The notes beneath the pieces are model-generated. The model was not told the DNA's origin. It was given only the letters and a program-made list of their open reading frames with translations, and ran no database searches. A DNA stretch of 64,000 nucleotides, taken from Novosphingobium ovatum (GTDB lineage Bacteria > Pseudomonadota > Alphaproteobacteria > Sphingomonadales > Sphingomonadaceae). Position 1 is the stretch's first letter, and the number at the start of each line of letters is the position of its first letter. Location: contig NZ_JAAAPO010000003.1 in NCBI RefSeq assembly GCF_009909235.1, forward strand, positions 310,001 to 374,000. Reading direction: 5' to 3'. This document shows, piece after piece, positions 17,145 through 25,503 of this stretch. A program made the position numbers and the translations under genes.

Positions 17145-18101
17145 ATGACGCAGATGTTTCCCCAATTCGCCGCGCTGTGGACTCCGGTTGCCTTGGCAAC
17201 AGAGGTGGTGGCGGGGCGGCCCTATGCCTTGGTGATCGCCGATACGCGGGTGGTGCTGTTCCGCGATGCGGCGGGCGATGTGGCCGCGCTGATTGACCGT
17301 TGCCCCCATCGCGGTGTGGCGCTGTCACTGGGCCGGGTGGAGGGCGGACAGATCGCCTGTCCTTTCCACGGATGGCGGTTCGATGGCGCGGGGGCGTGCA
17401 CCCACGTGCCATGGAACCCCGATGCCAAACGCGGCGCGCTGTCGGCCACGGCGCTGCCGGTGCGGGTGGCGGGCGGGCTGGTGTGGGTTCACACCGCCCC
17501 CGGCGCGCCTGATGGCGAACCGTTCGTCCCCCCGGTGTTGTTGCGCGATGATGTGCGCGTGATGGCGCAGCATATGGTGTGGGACGTCCACTGGACGCGC
17601 GTCATGGAAAACATGCTGGACACGCCGCATTTGCCCTTTGTCCACGCGGGCACCATCGGCAAGGGGCTGCGCGGGCGGACCGATGCCGCCATGACGATGG
17701 CGTGGAACGAAACGCCCAGCGGCGCGCAGATCACCGCCACCCGCGCCGGAGAAGCGCCCAAGACCACGCTGGCCTACCACTTTCCCAATGTCATGGAGCT
17801 GTCGATTGATCCGGGCGGGCGGGTGTTGCGGATGCTGGCGGTGTGTTTGCCACAGGCCGATGGGCGGACGCGGCTGTCGATCTATTCCATCCGCAATTTC
17901 GCCAAATGGGCGCCGCTGGACCGGCTGTTTGCCCGGATGAACGCGCGCATCGCCGCCGAGGACAAGGCAATCATCGAAAGCAGCCAGCCCGCCACTGTGC
18001 CCCCTGCTGGCGAGGAGCGGTCCGTCCCGACCGATATCCCCACGCTGGCGTTCCGCAAGATCTGGTTCACCCGCATTCAGCCGCAGCGGATCGCGCCATA
18101 G
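17145..18101 (+). CDS. Rieske non-heme iron oxygenase (second), VanA/DdmC-like
   Basis: A 318-residue oxygenase subunit. The Rieske motif is CPHRG near residue 53 and CPFHGW near 72; the mononuclear iron motif is ENMLDTPHLPFVHAG near residue 155. It is shorter than the oxygenase at 4478 by 50 residues and only distantly similar outside the motifs. The group includes vanillate and dicamba O-demethylases, which release formaldehyde. The gene stands alone between the small CxxC gene and the minus-strand O-demethylase operon, and no reductase component is visible nearby. Confidence 0.83.
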   Translation: MTQMFPQFAALWTPVALATEVVAGRPYALVIADTRVVLFRDAAGDVAALIDRCPHRGVALSLGRVEGGQIACPFHGWRFDGAGACTHVPWNPDAKRGALSATALPVRVAGGLVWVHTAPGAPDGEPFVPPVLLRDDVRVMAQHMVWDVHWTRVMENMLDTPHLPFVHAGTIGKGLRGRTDAAMTMAWNETPSGAQITATRAGEAPKTTLAYHFPNVMELSIDPGGRVLRMLAVCLPQADGRTRLSIYSIRNFAKWAPLDRLFARMNARIAAEDKAIIESSQPATVPPAGEERSVPTDIPTLAFRKIWFTRIQPQRIAP

Positions 18102-18110
18102 CCAAAACGC

Positions 18111-18139
18111 AAAACGCCCCGCCGTTGCCAGCGGGGCGT
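18111..18139 (-). terminator. Rho-independent terminator of the O-demethylase operon
   Basis: ACGCCCCGC pairs with GCGGGGCGT (9 bp, 8-base loop). On the minus strand the stem is followed by TTTTGCGTTTT, the expected U-rich tail. It lies 45 bases after the O-demethylase stop and also faces the end of the converging Rieske gene. Confidence 0.75.
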
Positions 18140-18183
18140 CGCGTCAGGGCAAAGCGTGAGGGCGCTCTGCCTGATGTCAGGCG

Positions 18184-19575
18184 TTACGCCTTGCGGTTGC
18201 GCCAGCTGTCGGCATAGCCGTCACGCGCGACTTCCGAATAAGGCACCGGCGAGACAACAGCCTTGATCTCGGTCTGGACGTGGCGTTCGACGGTGGGCTT
18301 GCGCGTGCCGCCGTTGGGTTCGCCCCACAACAGCGTGACCTGCGTACCCGGCGTGGCGGCATCGGCTTCGACCATCGCCAGCGTCAGGAACTTGCCCTCG
18401 TTCGACGAATAGCCGATCCAGGTCGACAGGCCGACCATCTTGCCATCCATCAGCACCTGATCGAACGGGTGCATGGCATAGACGGCGCTGGGATATTCCA
18501 TGAACTTGGCGCGGTCACCCTTGGACAGGGCGGACGACTGGACGCGCATCACGTCTTCGTTGTCCAGCGCCAGCGTCACCTTGGTGCGGTGCGGGCCAGC
18601 GGCCTTGGCTTCCAGCGCGGCGCGGCCGATGAACTCGTGGTCGAACTTGACGAACGGACCATAGCCCAGATCCCACGGGGTCAGGTAATAGCCCTCGATG
18701 CTGTCAGGCACATACGACCCACCGATCGAGCACTTGGCTTCATACGAATTGGCCGAGGCCCAAGCGCGGAATTCGGCGCTGCCGGCACCGGTATAGGTGG
18801 CGGGCAGCGGCGAGGGGATCCAGCCCGATTCCAGCGTGTTCGACGAATAGGTACGGCCGCCCGAGGGCAGGATGCCATACTGTTGACCAGCGGCCAGCAG
18901 CGCGTCGCGCACCTTGTCATAGTCGGCCCAGGGACCATACAGTTCATAGCCGGGCTGACCTGCCATGCCGTGACGCAGCGCGCCCACCTGGCAACCGGCG
19001 ATCTCGACCGTGGTCATGTGGAAGAACTTGAGGTCAGGGGCGGTCTGGCCCATCGCGGCCGACAGGGTGGCCATCGCGTTGGGGCCCTGCAACTGGAAGC
19101 GATAGTTCTTGCGCTTGCCATCGGTGCGCATGGCCCAACGCTCGTCACGCTCGACGGTGACGTTCCACTTGCCGGTCTGGGCGTGGAATTCGACCCATTC
19201 GATCACGGGGGCGCGGCCAACCAGATTGAAGCGGCCTTCTTCCAGATAGAACAGGATCACGTCGCCGATCACGTAACCTTCTTCGGTCACGGGCACGAAC
19301 TGCTTGGCGCGGTTGGGGACAAAGCCCTTGAAGCTGTTGATGCCGAGGTAGTTCAACATGGCGAAAGCGTCGGGGCCGGTGACTTCCAGATCGACCATGT
19401 GGAACGACTGGTTGAACAGGATCGCCGTCTTCGACCACGCCTGCTGCTCGTCGCGCCAGTTCGAATATTCAGCCGGAACGCCGGGGTACACGTTCGGGCC
19501 AACCTGCTGATTGCGCAGGAATTCAACAATGTCGCCAGCAGCGTTCAGCACGCTCTCCAGGCTCTGTTCAGTCAT
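18184..19575 (-). CDS. LigM/DesA-type tetrahydrofolate-dependent aryl O-demethylase
   Basis: A 463-residue protein of the aminomethyltransferase (GcvT) family. The overall match to sphingomonad LigM/DesA is strong: VYP..PAEYSNWR near residue 35, the INS(F/P)KG...PN(R/K)AKQ(F/Y)VPVTEEG(Y/H)VIGD block, LRHGMAG, SNTLESGWIPSPLPA and LLWGEPNGGTRK. These enzymes move the methyl of vanillate, 3-O-methylgallate or syringate to tetrahydrofolate. Sequence alone does not separate the LigM and DesA specificities here, so no symbol is given. GGAG lies 10 bases before the ATG. It lies 48 bases after the hydrolase gene and is divergent, with it, from metF-purU-folB, which processes the folate product. Confidence 0.9.
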   Translation of the reverse strand: MTEQSLESVLNAAGDIVEFLRNQQVGPNVYPGVPAEYSNWRDEQQAWSKTAILFNQSFHMVDLEVTGPDAFAMLNYLGINSFKGFVPNRAKQFVPVTEEGYVIGDVILFYLEEGRFNLVGRAPVIEWVEFHAQTGKWNVTVERDERWAMRTDGKRKNYRFQLQGPNAMATLSAAMGQTAPDLKFFHMTTVEIAGCQVGALRHGMAGQPGYELYGPWADYDKVRDALLAAGQQYGILPSGGRTYSSNTLESGWIPSPLPATYTGAGSAEFRAWASANSYEAKCSIGGSYVPDSIEGYYLTPWDLGYGPFVKFDHEFIGRAALEAKAAGPHRTKVTLALDNEDVMRVQSSALSKGDRAKFMEYPSAVYAMHPFDQVLMDGKMVGLSTWIGYSSNEGKFLTLAMVEADAATPGTQVTLLWGEPNGGTRKPTVERHVQTEIKAVVSPVPYSEVARDGYADSWRNRKA

Positions 19576-19623
19576 GCTCTCATACTCCAGTTTGGATCTG
19601 TGGATGGGTTGTGAAACAAGATA

Positions 19624-20319
19624 TCAGGCGATGCGGTCCAGCCAAGCGGCGATCGCGGCGTTCAGCGCCTCGGGCTGTTCGGCGGGCAGGAAATGGCCAG
19701 CATTCGGCACGATCGTCAGGCTGGCGCCGGGAATGATGGCGGCCATTGCCTCGTGCTGGGCAGGCGGGCTCCACACATCCAGCGCGCCGGTGCAGGACAG
19801 CGTGGGGCAGGCAATGGTGGGCAGCAGGCTGTCGACCTCTGGCCGGTGCAGCAGGGCCTTGATCTGCGCCTCATAGGCGGGCAGCCCTTGGGCAATGCAC
19901 ATCGCGCGCATGGGGGCATACAGCCGTTCATGCGCGGGGGTGGCGATCATCGGCGGCAGCCATTTGTCCACCAGCGCGGCCATGCCCTGCATGCGGCCAA
20001 TGTCGCGCAGGGCGTGGCGCTTGTCGGCCTCGCCATTGGCCACAGGATGCACGCCGGTCGACACCAGCGCCAGCGCGGCGACTCGGGCAGGGGCGATGCG
20101 AATCACTTCCAGCGCGACTCGCGCGCCCATCGAATGACCCAACAGGGCAAAACGGTCGGGCGCAGTGTCCAGCACGCGTTGCGCCATGGCGGTCAGGCTG
20201 TCGGTCTGCCCCCAGCCGGGCATGGCCGTTGCGCCGGGAAATGCAGCAATTTGCGCAGCAAATACGCGGTCATCGCAAATCAGGCCCGGTACCAGCAGCA
20301 GCGGGAAGTCGGCAGGCAT
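19624..20319 (-). CDS. alpha/beta hydrolase
   Basis: A 231-residue single-domain alpha/beta hydrolase. The nucleophile elbow is GHSMG near residue 82, the acid is probably the Asp of GALDVWSP, and the catalytic His is in NAGHF. There is no signal peptide, so it is cytoplasmic. It precedes the O-demethylase on the same strand and likely shares its transcript. A role freeing methoxylated acids from esters before demethylation is plausible but unproven. Confidence 0.8.
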   Translation of the reverse strand: MPADFPLLLVPGLICDDRVFAAQIAAFPGATAMPGWGQTDSLTAMAQRVLDTAPDRFALLGHSMGARVALEVIRIAPARVAALALVSTGVHPVANGEADKRHALRDIGRMQGMAALVDKWLPPMIATPAHERLYAPMRAMCIAQGLPAYEAQIKALLHRPEVDSLLPTIACPTLSCTGALDVWSPPAQHEAMAAIIPGASLTIVPNAGHFLPAEQPEALNAAIAAWLDRIA

Positions 20320-20340
20320 TCACTCGTCCCTGTTTTCTAA

Positions 20341-20376
20341 TCCGTGAAATTTTCATCTATACGAAATTATCACGGA
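20341..20376. promoter_or_regulatory. inverted repeat in the divergent hydrolase/metF promoter, operator candidate
   Basis: TCCGTGA and TCACGGA are perfectly inverted arms 22 bases apart, with an AT-rich interior (AATTTTC...CGAAATT, also partly symmetric). It sits in the 157-base gap between the divergent hydrolase/O-demethylase and metF/purU/folB transcripts, close to the hydrolase start. The position and symmetry suit a repressor site; MarR-type DesR plays this role for O-demethylase genes in other sphingomonads. The cognate regulator here is not known. Confidence 0.5.
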
Positions 20377-20476
20377 GCGCTAGAGGGGGGCTGCACTTTG
20401 CGCGATCTTTTTGATAGTAAGTGTCGCATACAAATTTCGGACCCCGCGTCGGGTCATGGGAACAGGGTAGAGGACA

Positions 20477-21346
20477 ATGGTATCGCCATCGCAGATTCAT
20501 CCCAATTGGGAACGCGCGCCGGACGGGATCACCGACGGCTACTCGCTGGAAATCACCGCCAAGGACGTTGAGTCGCTGCGCAAGGCCGCGCCGGGCATTC
20601 CGCCCGCCACGCCCATTGCCGTGACCTTCCTGCCCGGTGAGGAAGCCCCGGCACGCATCGCCGCGGCCAAGGCCGTGCGCGACATGGGCTTTGAGCCGAT
20701 GCCGCATTTTTCCGCGCGCCGCATCACCAGCCAGGCCGAGTTCGAGGACTACCTGAACGCTGTCGTCACGCAGGCTGATGTGAAGCGCTGCTTTGTCATC
20801 GCCGGTGACCCGGAGCAGGCCGCTGGCCCCTATAATGACTCGAGCGAGTTGATCGGCACCGGCCTGTTTGAAAAGGCCGGGATCAAGGCGATCGGCGTGG
20901 GCGGCCACCCCGAAGGCCACCCCAACATGACCGTGGATCAGTGCTGGGACGTGCTGGGCCGCAAATGCGCCGACATCGACGCGCGCGGCATGGCCCCGCT
21001 GGTGGTGACGCAGTTCGGCTTTGATCCCGATGCGGCGCTGGCATGGCTGGCCGAACTGCGCGCGCGCGGGATCGCCGCCCCGGTGCGCATCGGCGTGCCC
21101 GGCCCGGCCGGGATCAAGACGCTGCTGCGCTTTGCCGCGCGGTGCGGTGTGGGCGCCTCGGCCAGCGTGATGGCCAAGTACGGCATCTCGATCACGCAAT
21201 TGCTGGGCAGCGCCGGCCCGGACAAGCTGGTCGACGCGCTGGCCCGCGGCATGGGCGAACCGCATGGCGCGGTCCGTCTGCACTTCTATCCCTTTGGCGG
21301 TCTGGAAAAGACGGTCGACTGGATCAAGGGCTACGCCGCCAAGTAA
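20477..21346 (+). CDS. metF: methylenetetrahydrofolate reductase family protein
   Basis: A 289-residue TIM-barrel protein of the MetF family, close to the 296 residues of the E. coli enzyme. Family landmarks are VTFLPGEE, PHFSARRI, FVIAGDPE and a GGHPEGHPN stretch near residue 140. AGAGGAC lies close before the ATG. In sphingomonads a MetF next to the vanillate/syringate O-demethylase oxidises the 5-methyl-tetrahydrofolate produced to 5,10-methylene-tetrahydrofolate and so regenerates folate. Its place divergent from the O-demethylase and ahead of purU supports that catabolic role rather than methionine synthesis. Confidence 0.85.
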   Translation: MVSPSQIHPNWERAPDGITDGYSLEITAKDVESLRKAAPGIPPATPIAVTFLPGEEAPARIAAAKAVRDMGFEPMPHFSARRITSQAEFEDYLNAVVTQADVKRCFVIAGDPEQAAGPYNDSSELIGTGLFEKAGIKAIGVGGHPEGHPNMTVDQCWDVLGRKCADIDARGMAPLVVTQFGFDPDAALAWLAELRARGIAAPVRIGVPGPAGIKTLLRFAARCGVGASASVMAKYGISITQLLGSAGPDKLVDALARGMGEPHGAVRLHFYPFGGLEKTVDWIKGYAAK

Positions 21347-21363
21347 GCCGGAGGCCATGGCGT

Positions 21364-21381
21364 GCATGCTGCGCAGCATGC
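21364..21381. repeat. 18-bp perfect palindrome between metF and purU
   Basis: GCATGCTGC is followed directly by its reverse complement with no spacer. It lies 17 bases after the metF stop and about 108 bases before purU. It could be a protein-binding site or an RNA hairpin that affects purU expression; nothing in the sequence decides which. Confidence 0.5.
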
Positions 21382-21488
21382 GCCCTGCCAACCATTGCAA
21401 TTTACGGGCTTTTTGCGCCCAACCAAGATAACAACGCATGCCAAAGGCCCAGCCGGGCATGCGACAAGATAGCCGAAGGGGAATGAAC

Positions 21489-22346
21489 GTGAGCCAAGTG
21501 TGTACGCTGAGCCTGTCCTGCGCCGACCAACCCGGTCTGGTCGCCAAGGTGGCAAGCTATCTGGCCGGTCGCGGCGGCAATATCCTTGACGCCCAGCAGT
21601 TCAATGACCGCATCACCGACCGCTTTTTCATGCGCGTCGTTTTCGCCCTGCCCGAAGGCGACACCGCCGATCAGTGGCGCGCGCATTTCTCCAGCCTGGC
21701 GGCCGAACACGCCATGGACTGGCGCCTGAACGTTCAGGGTGAGCGCAAGAAGGTCGTGCTGATGGTGTCGAAGTTCGACCACTGCCTGGGCGATCTGCTG
21801 TACCGCTGGCGCATTGGCGAACTGGAGATGGATGTGGTGGCGATCATCTGCAACCACGACCGCAAGTTCATCACCACCAGCCTGATTGGTGACGTGCCCT
21901 TCTATCACTTCCCGATCACCAAGGATTCCAAGCCGCAGCAGGAAGCCCAGATCAAGCAGGTTGTGACCGAGAGCGGCGCCGATCTGGTGGTGCTGGCGCG
22001 CTACATGCAGATCCTCTCGGACGATCTGGCCGCCTTCCTGTCGGGCCGCTGCATCAACATCCACCACTCGTTCCTGCCCGGCTTCAAGGGTGCCAAGCCC
22101 TATCACCAGGCCTATGCGCGCGGTGTCAAGATGATCGGCGCGACGGCGCATTACGTGACGGCCGATCTGGACGAAGGCCCGATCATCGCGCAGGATGTGG
22201 GCAACATCACCCACGCCCACGAGCCCGAGGATCTGGTGCGCAAGGGCCGCGACATCGAACGTCGCGTTCTGGCCGAAGCGGTCAAGGCGCATCTGGAAGA
22301 CCGCGTGTTCATGAACGGTGCGCGCACCGTCGTGTTCCCCGGCTGA
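21489..22346 (+). CDS. purU: formyltetrahydrofolate deformylase
   Basis: A 285-residue protein with an N-terminal ACT domain (SLSCADQPGLVAKV...) and a C-terminal formyltransferase-fold hydrolase domain. It carries the NIHHSFLPGFKGAKPY motif near residue 200 and an Asp in TADLDEGPIIAQD. PurU hydrolyses 10-formyl-tetrahydrofolate to formate and tetrahydrofolate. I chose the GTG at 21489 because GAAGGGGA ends 6 bases upstream; an ATG 6 bases earlier would leave almost no spacing. Between metF and folB it would discharge the folate-bound carbon from O-demethylation as formate. Confidence 0.9.
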   Translation: MSQVCTLSLSCADQPGLVAKVASYLAGRGGNILDAQQFNDRITDRFFMRVVFALPEGDTADQWRAHFSSLAAEHAMDWRLNVQGERKKVVLMVSKFDHCLGDLLYRWRIGELEMDVVAIICNHDRKFITTSLIGDVPFYHFPITKDSKPQQEAQIKQVVTESGADLVVLARYMQILSDDLAAFLSGRCINIHHSFLPGFKGAKPYHQAYARGVKMIGATAHYVTADLDEGPIIAQDVGNITHAHEPEDLVRKGRDIERRVLAEAVKAHLEDRVFMNGARTVVFPG

Positions 22347-22367
22347 TCGGACAGGGGGCAGGGGCCC

Positions 22368-22784
22368 ATGGATACGCTTGCGCCCCTGCGCCCGGCGGTG
22401 ACACAGGCCGCTTTGGCCTATGTCACCGATACGGTCGTGCGTCTGGATGGCTATCAGGTGATGGCCGCGGTGGGCATCAACCGCTGTGAAATCGGCCGCC
22501 GTCAGCCTTTGGTGCTGTGGGTCGAACTGGGGCTGGCGGTGGGTGACGGCGGGGTCACGCATCTGGATCAGACGGTGGACTACCGCAAGATCGGCGCCGC
22601 CGCGCAGGAACTGGCCGGTAGCCATATCGACCTGATCGAAACCTTTGGCCAACGGCTGGGGGCGATGTGCCTTTCCATGCCGGTGGAGGGGGGCTGTGTC
22701 GATTGGGCGCGCGTGCGCATTGATAAGCCCGAGGCGGTGGACAACGGTCTTGCCAGCGTCACGGTGACGGTGCGGCGCGCCTGA
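22368..22784 (+). CDS. folB: dihydroneopterin aldolase family protein
   Basis: A 138-residue protein of the FolB fold. Expected landmarks are present: a DQTVDYRKI block (substrate-binding Asp/Tyr) and LIETFGQRLG (conserved Glu), with the usual terminal VRIDKP(E/K)A strand. FolB makes the 6-hydroxymethyl-pterin precursor of folate. It is 21 bases after purU in the same direction. A pathway-dedicated copy that raises the folate pool during O-demethylation is an attractive inference. It may also be the only folB of the genome, which cannot be told from here. Confidence 0.75.
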   Translation: MDTLAPLRPAVTQAALAYVTDTVVRLDGYQVMAAVGINRCEIGRRQPLVLWVELGLAVGDGGVTHLDQTVDYRKIGAAAQELAGSHIDLIETFGQRLGAMCLSMPVEGGCVDWARVRIDKPEAVDNGLASVTVTVRRA

Positions 22785-22785
22785 G

Positions 22786-23688
22786 TTAGCTTGGCGCGTC
22801 GATCCGCAGCGCGCTGGCGCGGCGGAACAGTTCCAGCACGATGGGGTCGCTTTCCTCGGCGCGGATGGCGGCCTGAAACTCCACCCCGCGCCCGGCGACC
22901 TGCCAGACCGGCGTCAGGCGGCCACTGGCCACGGCTTCGCGCGTCATGATTTCGGGCAGCAGCGCCACCCCGCGCCCCGCCGCGACGATATCGATCAATG
23001 TGCGCACATTGTTGCAGGTGCGGATGTCGGGGGCACTCAATGTGGTGGTGGCATCGCCCAGCGCCTGGATCATCACCTGATGCAGCGGCGAATGGCGCGG
23101 TAATGACCAGATCGGTGCGGGCGAGGCGGGGGCGCCGGTGATCCCTTGCGCGGCCATGCGCGCGGCGGTGGCGGGCGATGCCATCCAGCACAGCGACACC
23201 GTGCCGATCCCTGCCGTCTGGATCCCGGGCGCGGCCACCGGCCCGGCCAGAAACACCAGATCGGCGGTCGCGCCCAACAGGTCCTGCACCAGCCGCGCGG
23301 TCAGTTCGATGCTGATGTCCAGCGTCACGCCGGGCAGGGCGGTTTCAACATCCGCGACAAAGCCGGGCAGGCAGGTGGCGGCCGCGATCTCGCCCGCGCC
23401 GATGCGCACCACGCCGGTCGCGCCCGACAGGTTTCCGGCCGCCAGCGCCCGTTCCAGCGCGGCCCACAGCGGTTCGCAATCGCGCACCAATTGTCGCCCG
23501 CGCACGGTCAGCGCCATGCGCCGTCCTTCGCGCCGGAACAGGGCGTAGCCCAACTGGCCCTCCAGTTCGCGCACGCGGGCCGAGATAGTGGGCTGGGTGG
23601 TGTTCAGCCGCTCGGCGGCGGCGGCAAAAGTGCCCAGCCGCGCGATCCACAACAGCGTTTCCAGATGATAGAGGGCGATGCGATTCAT
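22786..23688 (-). CDS. LysR-family transcriptional regulator
   Basis: A 300-residue LysR regulator starting [19 protein letters not shown]. The HTH is in residues ~18-37 ([20 protein letters not shown]) and the rest is the substrate-binding domain. An open frame continues 28 codons upstream, but the chosen ATG gives the normal family length. It is divergent from the CoA-transferase genes across 191 bases and converges with folB only 1 base away. It most likely regulates the CoA-transferase pair. Confidence 0.85.
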   Translation of the reverse strand: MNRIALYHLETLLWIARLGTFAAAAERLNTTQPTISARVRELEGQLGYALFRREGRRMALTVRGRQLVRDCEPLWAALERALAAGNLSGATGVVRIGAGEIAAATCLPGFVADVETALPGVTLDISIELTARLVQDLLGATADLVFLAGPVAAPGIQTAGIGTVSLCWMASPATAARMAAQGITGAPASPAPIWSLPRHSPLHQVMIQALGDATTTLSAPDIRTCNNVRTLIDIVAAGRGVALLPEIMTREAVASGRLTPVWQVAGRGVEFQAAIRAEESDPIVLELFRRASALRIDAPS

Positions 23689-23754
23689 GTGGCCTTTTCG
23701 CAGGGCTGCGCCCGCGAAATAGGCGACGCTCAGGCGCCGCGCGGGCTGTAAATC

Positions 23755-23769
23755 ATAGATGCTGCCTAT
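23755..23769. promoter_or_regulatory. LysR-box candidate upstream of the CoA-transferase genes
   Basis: ATAG-N7-CTAT, a dyad containing the T-N11-A core of LysR sites, lies in the intergenic region between the LysR gene and scoA. A second dyad (CCAA...TTGG) follows at about 23778-23796. This is assigned by pattern only. Confidence 0.45.
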
Positions 23770-23879
23770 CAATACTCCAAAACAACTATCATTGGAATGG
23801 ATGGATTGGCGCGGCTAGTGTGGTCCGGCAAAACGCGCCGGACAGCGGCGTGTGCAACCATCCCAAGAGAGGGAGAGGC

Positions 23880-24587
23880 ATGGCCGGCAAGATTTATGAG
23901 AGTGCGCAGGCGGCTCTGGACGGGCTGTTGCGTGATGGCATGTTGATCGCCAGCGGGGGCTTTGGCCTTTGCGGCATTCCCGAACATCTGCTGGACGCGA
24001 TTCAGGCTTCGGGCGTCAAGGATCTGACCTTTGCCAGCAACAACGCGGGCATCGACAACGAGGGCATCGGCAAGCTGCTGCGCACGCGGCAGGTCAAGAA
24101 GATGATCAGCTCGTATGTGGGCGAGAACAAGGAGTTCGAGCGCCAGTATCTGTCGGGCGAGCTGGAGGTGGAATTCACCCCGCAGGGTACGCTGGCCGAG
24201 CGTATGCGCGCGGGCGGCGCGGGCATCCCCGGTTTCTACACCAAGACGGGCGTTGGCACGCTGGTGGCCGAGGGCAAGGAAGTGAAGCAGTTTGGCGGCG
24301 AGGATTACATCCTTGAGGCCGGGATCTTTGCCGACCTGTCGATCGTCAAGGGCTGGAAGGCCGACACCACCGGCAATGTCATCTTCCGCAAGACGGCGCG
24401 CAACTTCAACGTGCCGGCCGCCACCTGTGGCAAGATCTGCGTGGTAGAGGTCGAGGAAATCGTCGAGCCGGGCCAGTTGCCCGCCGATGGCATCCACCTG
24501 CCGGGCGTCTATGTGCAGCGCTTGGTAAAGTGCAGCTATGACAAGAAGATCGAATTCCGCACCGTGCGCCAACGGGAGAACGCATGA
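23880..24587 (+). CDS. scoA: 3-oxoacid CoA-transferase, subunit A
   Basis: A 235-residue alpha subunit of a class I CoA-transferase. Residues ~20-35 hold the glycine-rich [15 protein letters not shown] motif, followed by SNNAG and the GAGIPGFYT segment. It forms a heterodimer with the next gene, whose start overlaps its stop. The sequence is closest in style to succinyl-CoA:3-ketoacid CoA-transferase; PcaIJ-type 3-oxoadipate transferases belong to the same family, so the substrate is not settled. The ATG at 23880 has GAGAGGGAGAG just upstream. Confidence 0.85.
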   Translation: MAGKIYESAQAALDGLLRDGMLIASGGFGLCGIPEHLLDAIQASGVKDLTFASNNAGIDNEGIGKLLRTRQVKKMISSYVGENKEFERQYLSGELEVEFTPQGTLAERMRAGGAGIPGFYTKTGVGTLVAEGKEVKQFGGEDYILEAGIFADLSIVKGWKADTTGNVIFRKTARNFNVPAATCGKICVVEVEEIVEPGQLPADGIHLPGVYVQRLVKCSYDKKIEFRTVRQRENA

Positions 24588-25246
24588 TGACCACCCATGA
24601 CGGCATCAAGGCGGGCTGGACCCGCGACGAAATGGCCGCCCGCGCCGCGCGCGAGTTGCAGGATGGCTATTACGTCAATCTGGGCATCGGCATCCCCACG
24701 CTGGTGGCCAACCATGTGCCCACCGGCATGATGGTGACGTTGCAGTCGGAAAACGGCATGCTGGGCATCGGCCCGTTCCCCTATGAAGACGAGATCGACG
24801 CTGACCTGATCAACGCGGGCAAGCAGACGATCAGCGAATTGCCGCATTCGGCCTATTTCGACAGCGCGCAGTCGTTCGCCATGATCCGTGGCGGCCATAT
24901 CGACCTGACCGTGCTGGGCGCGATGGAAGTGTCCGAGAATGGCGACATCGCCAACTGGATGATTCCGGGCAAGATGATCAAGGGCATGGGCGGCGCGATG
25001 GATCTGGTCGCGGGCGTCAAGAAGATCATCGTCGTGATGGAACATTGCGCCAAGGACGGCAGCGCCAAGTTCATCCCGGCCTGCACCTTGCCGCTGACGG
25101 GGCGCAATGTGGTGGACATGATCGTCACCGACATCGCCGTGTTCCAGCGTCCCGATCACAACAGCCCGTTCAAGCTGATCGAGACCGCTCCGGGCGTCAC
25201 GCGCGAAGATGTGCGGGCCAAGACCACGGCGCATTACATCGACTGA
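24584..25246 (+). CDS. scoB: 3-oxoacid CoA-transferase, subunit B
   Basis: A 220-residue beta subunit with the catalytic glutamate motif SENGMLG near residue 55, preceded by NLGIGIPT, and the [14 protein letters not shown] segment. The ATG overlaps the subunit A stop (ATGA). Together they would transfer CoA from succinyl-CoA to a 3-oxoacid. In this setting they could activate a 3-oxo acid from an aromatic side chain or acetoacetate. No thiolase is adjacent. Confidence 0.87.
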   Translation: MMTTHDGIKAGWTRDEMAARAARELQDGYYVNLGIGIPTLVANHVPTGMMVTLQSENGMLGIGPFPYEDEIDADLINAGKQTISELPHSAYFDSAQSFAMIRGGHIDLTVLGAMEVSENGDIANWMIPGKMIKGMGGAMDLVAGVKKIIVVMEHCAKDGSAKFIPACTLPLTGRNVVDMIVTDIAVFQRPDHNSPFKLIETAPGVTREDVRAKTTAHYID

Positions 25247-25326
25247 TCCGCGCATCCGCGTTGAATCGTAACAAAGGGGGCTGGCGGGCGACCGCTGGCC
25301 CCTTCTCCTTTGGTAGAATTGCGCCG

Positions 25327-25360
25327 CCCCAAACGACTTGGAGCCCCAAACGACTTGGAG
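25327..25360. repeat. 17-bp perfect tandem repeat in the scoB/efflux intergenic region
   Basis: CCCCAAACGACTTGGAG occurs twice back to back. It overlaps an imperfect GC-rich hairpin (GAGGAGG...CCTCCTC, about 25358-25388). The remainder of the 257-base gap between the converging scoB and efflux genes shows no gene or clear intrinsic terminator. Confidence 0.7.
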
Positions 25361-25503
25361 GAGGTCGGGATCGCTCCCGCCTCCTCCTCTCTCCCAACCC
25401 TTGGGTGCCGGGCCACGCGCGGCGCGGGCCATCGGCCAAAACTGTCGGTGCGGACGTTATCGCTCCGCGCGCCCCACCGCAAGCCTTTTGCTACGCGGCG
25501 CCC

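Noticed and set aside
25247..25503. Possible small gene or RNA in the scoB/efflux gap
   Set aside because: Short frames overlap a tandem repeat and have no ribosome site or conserved structure.
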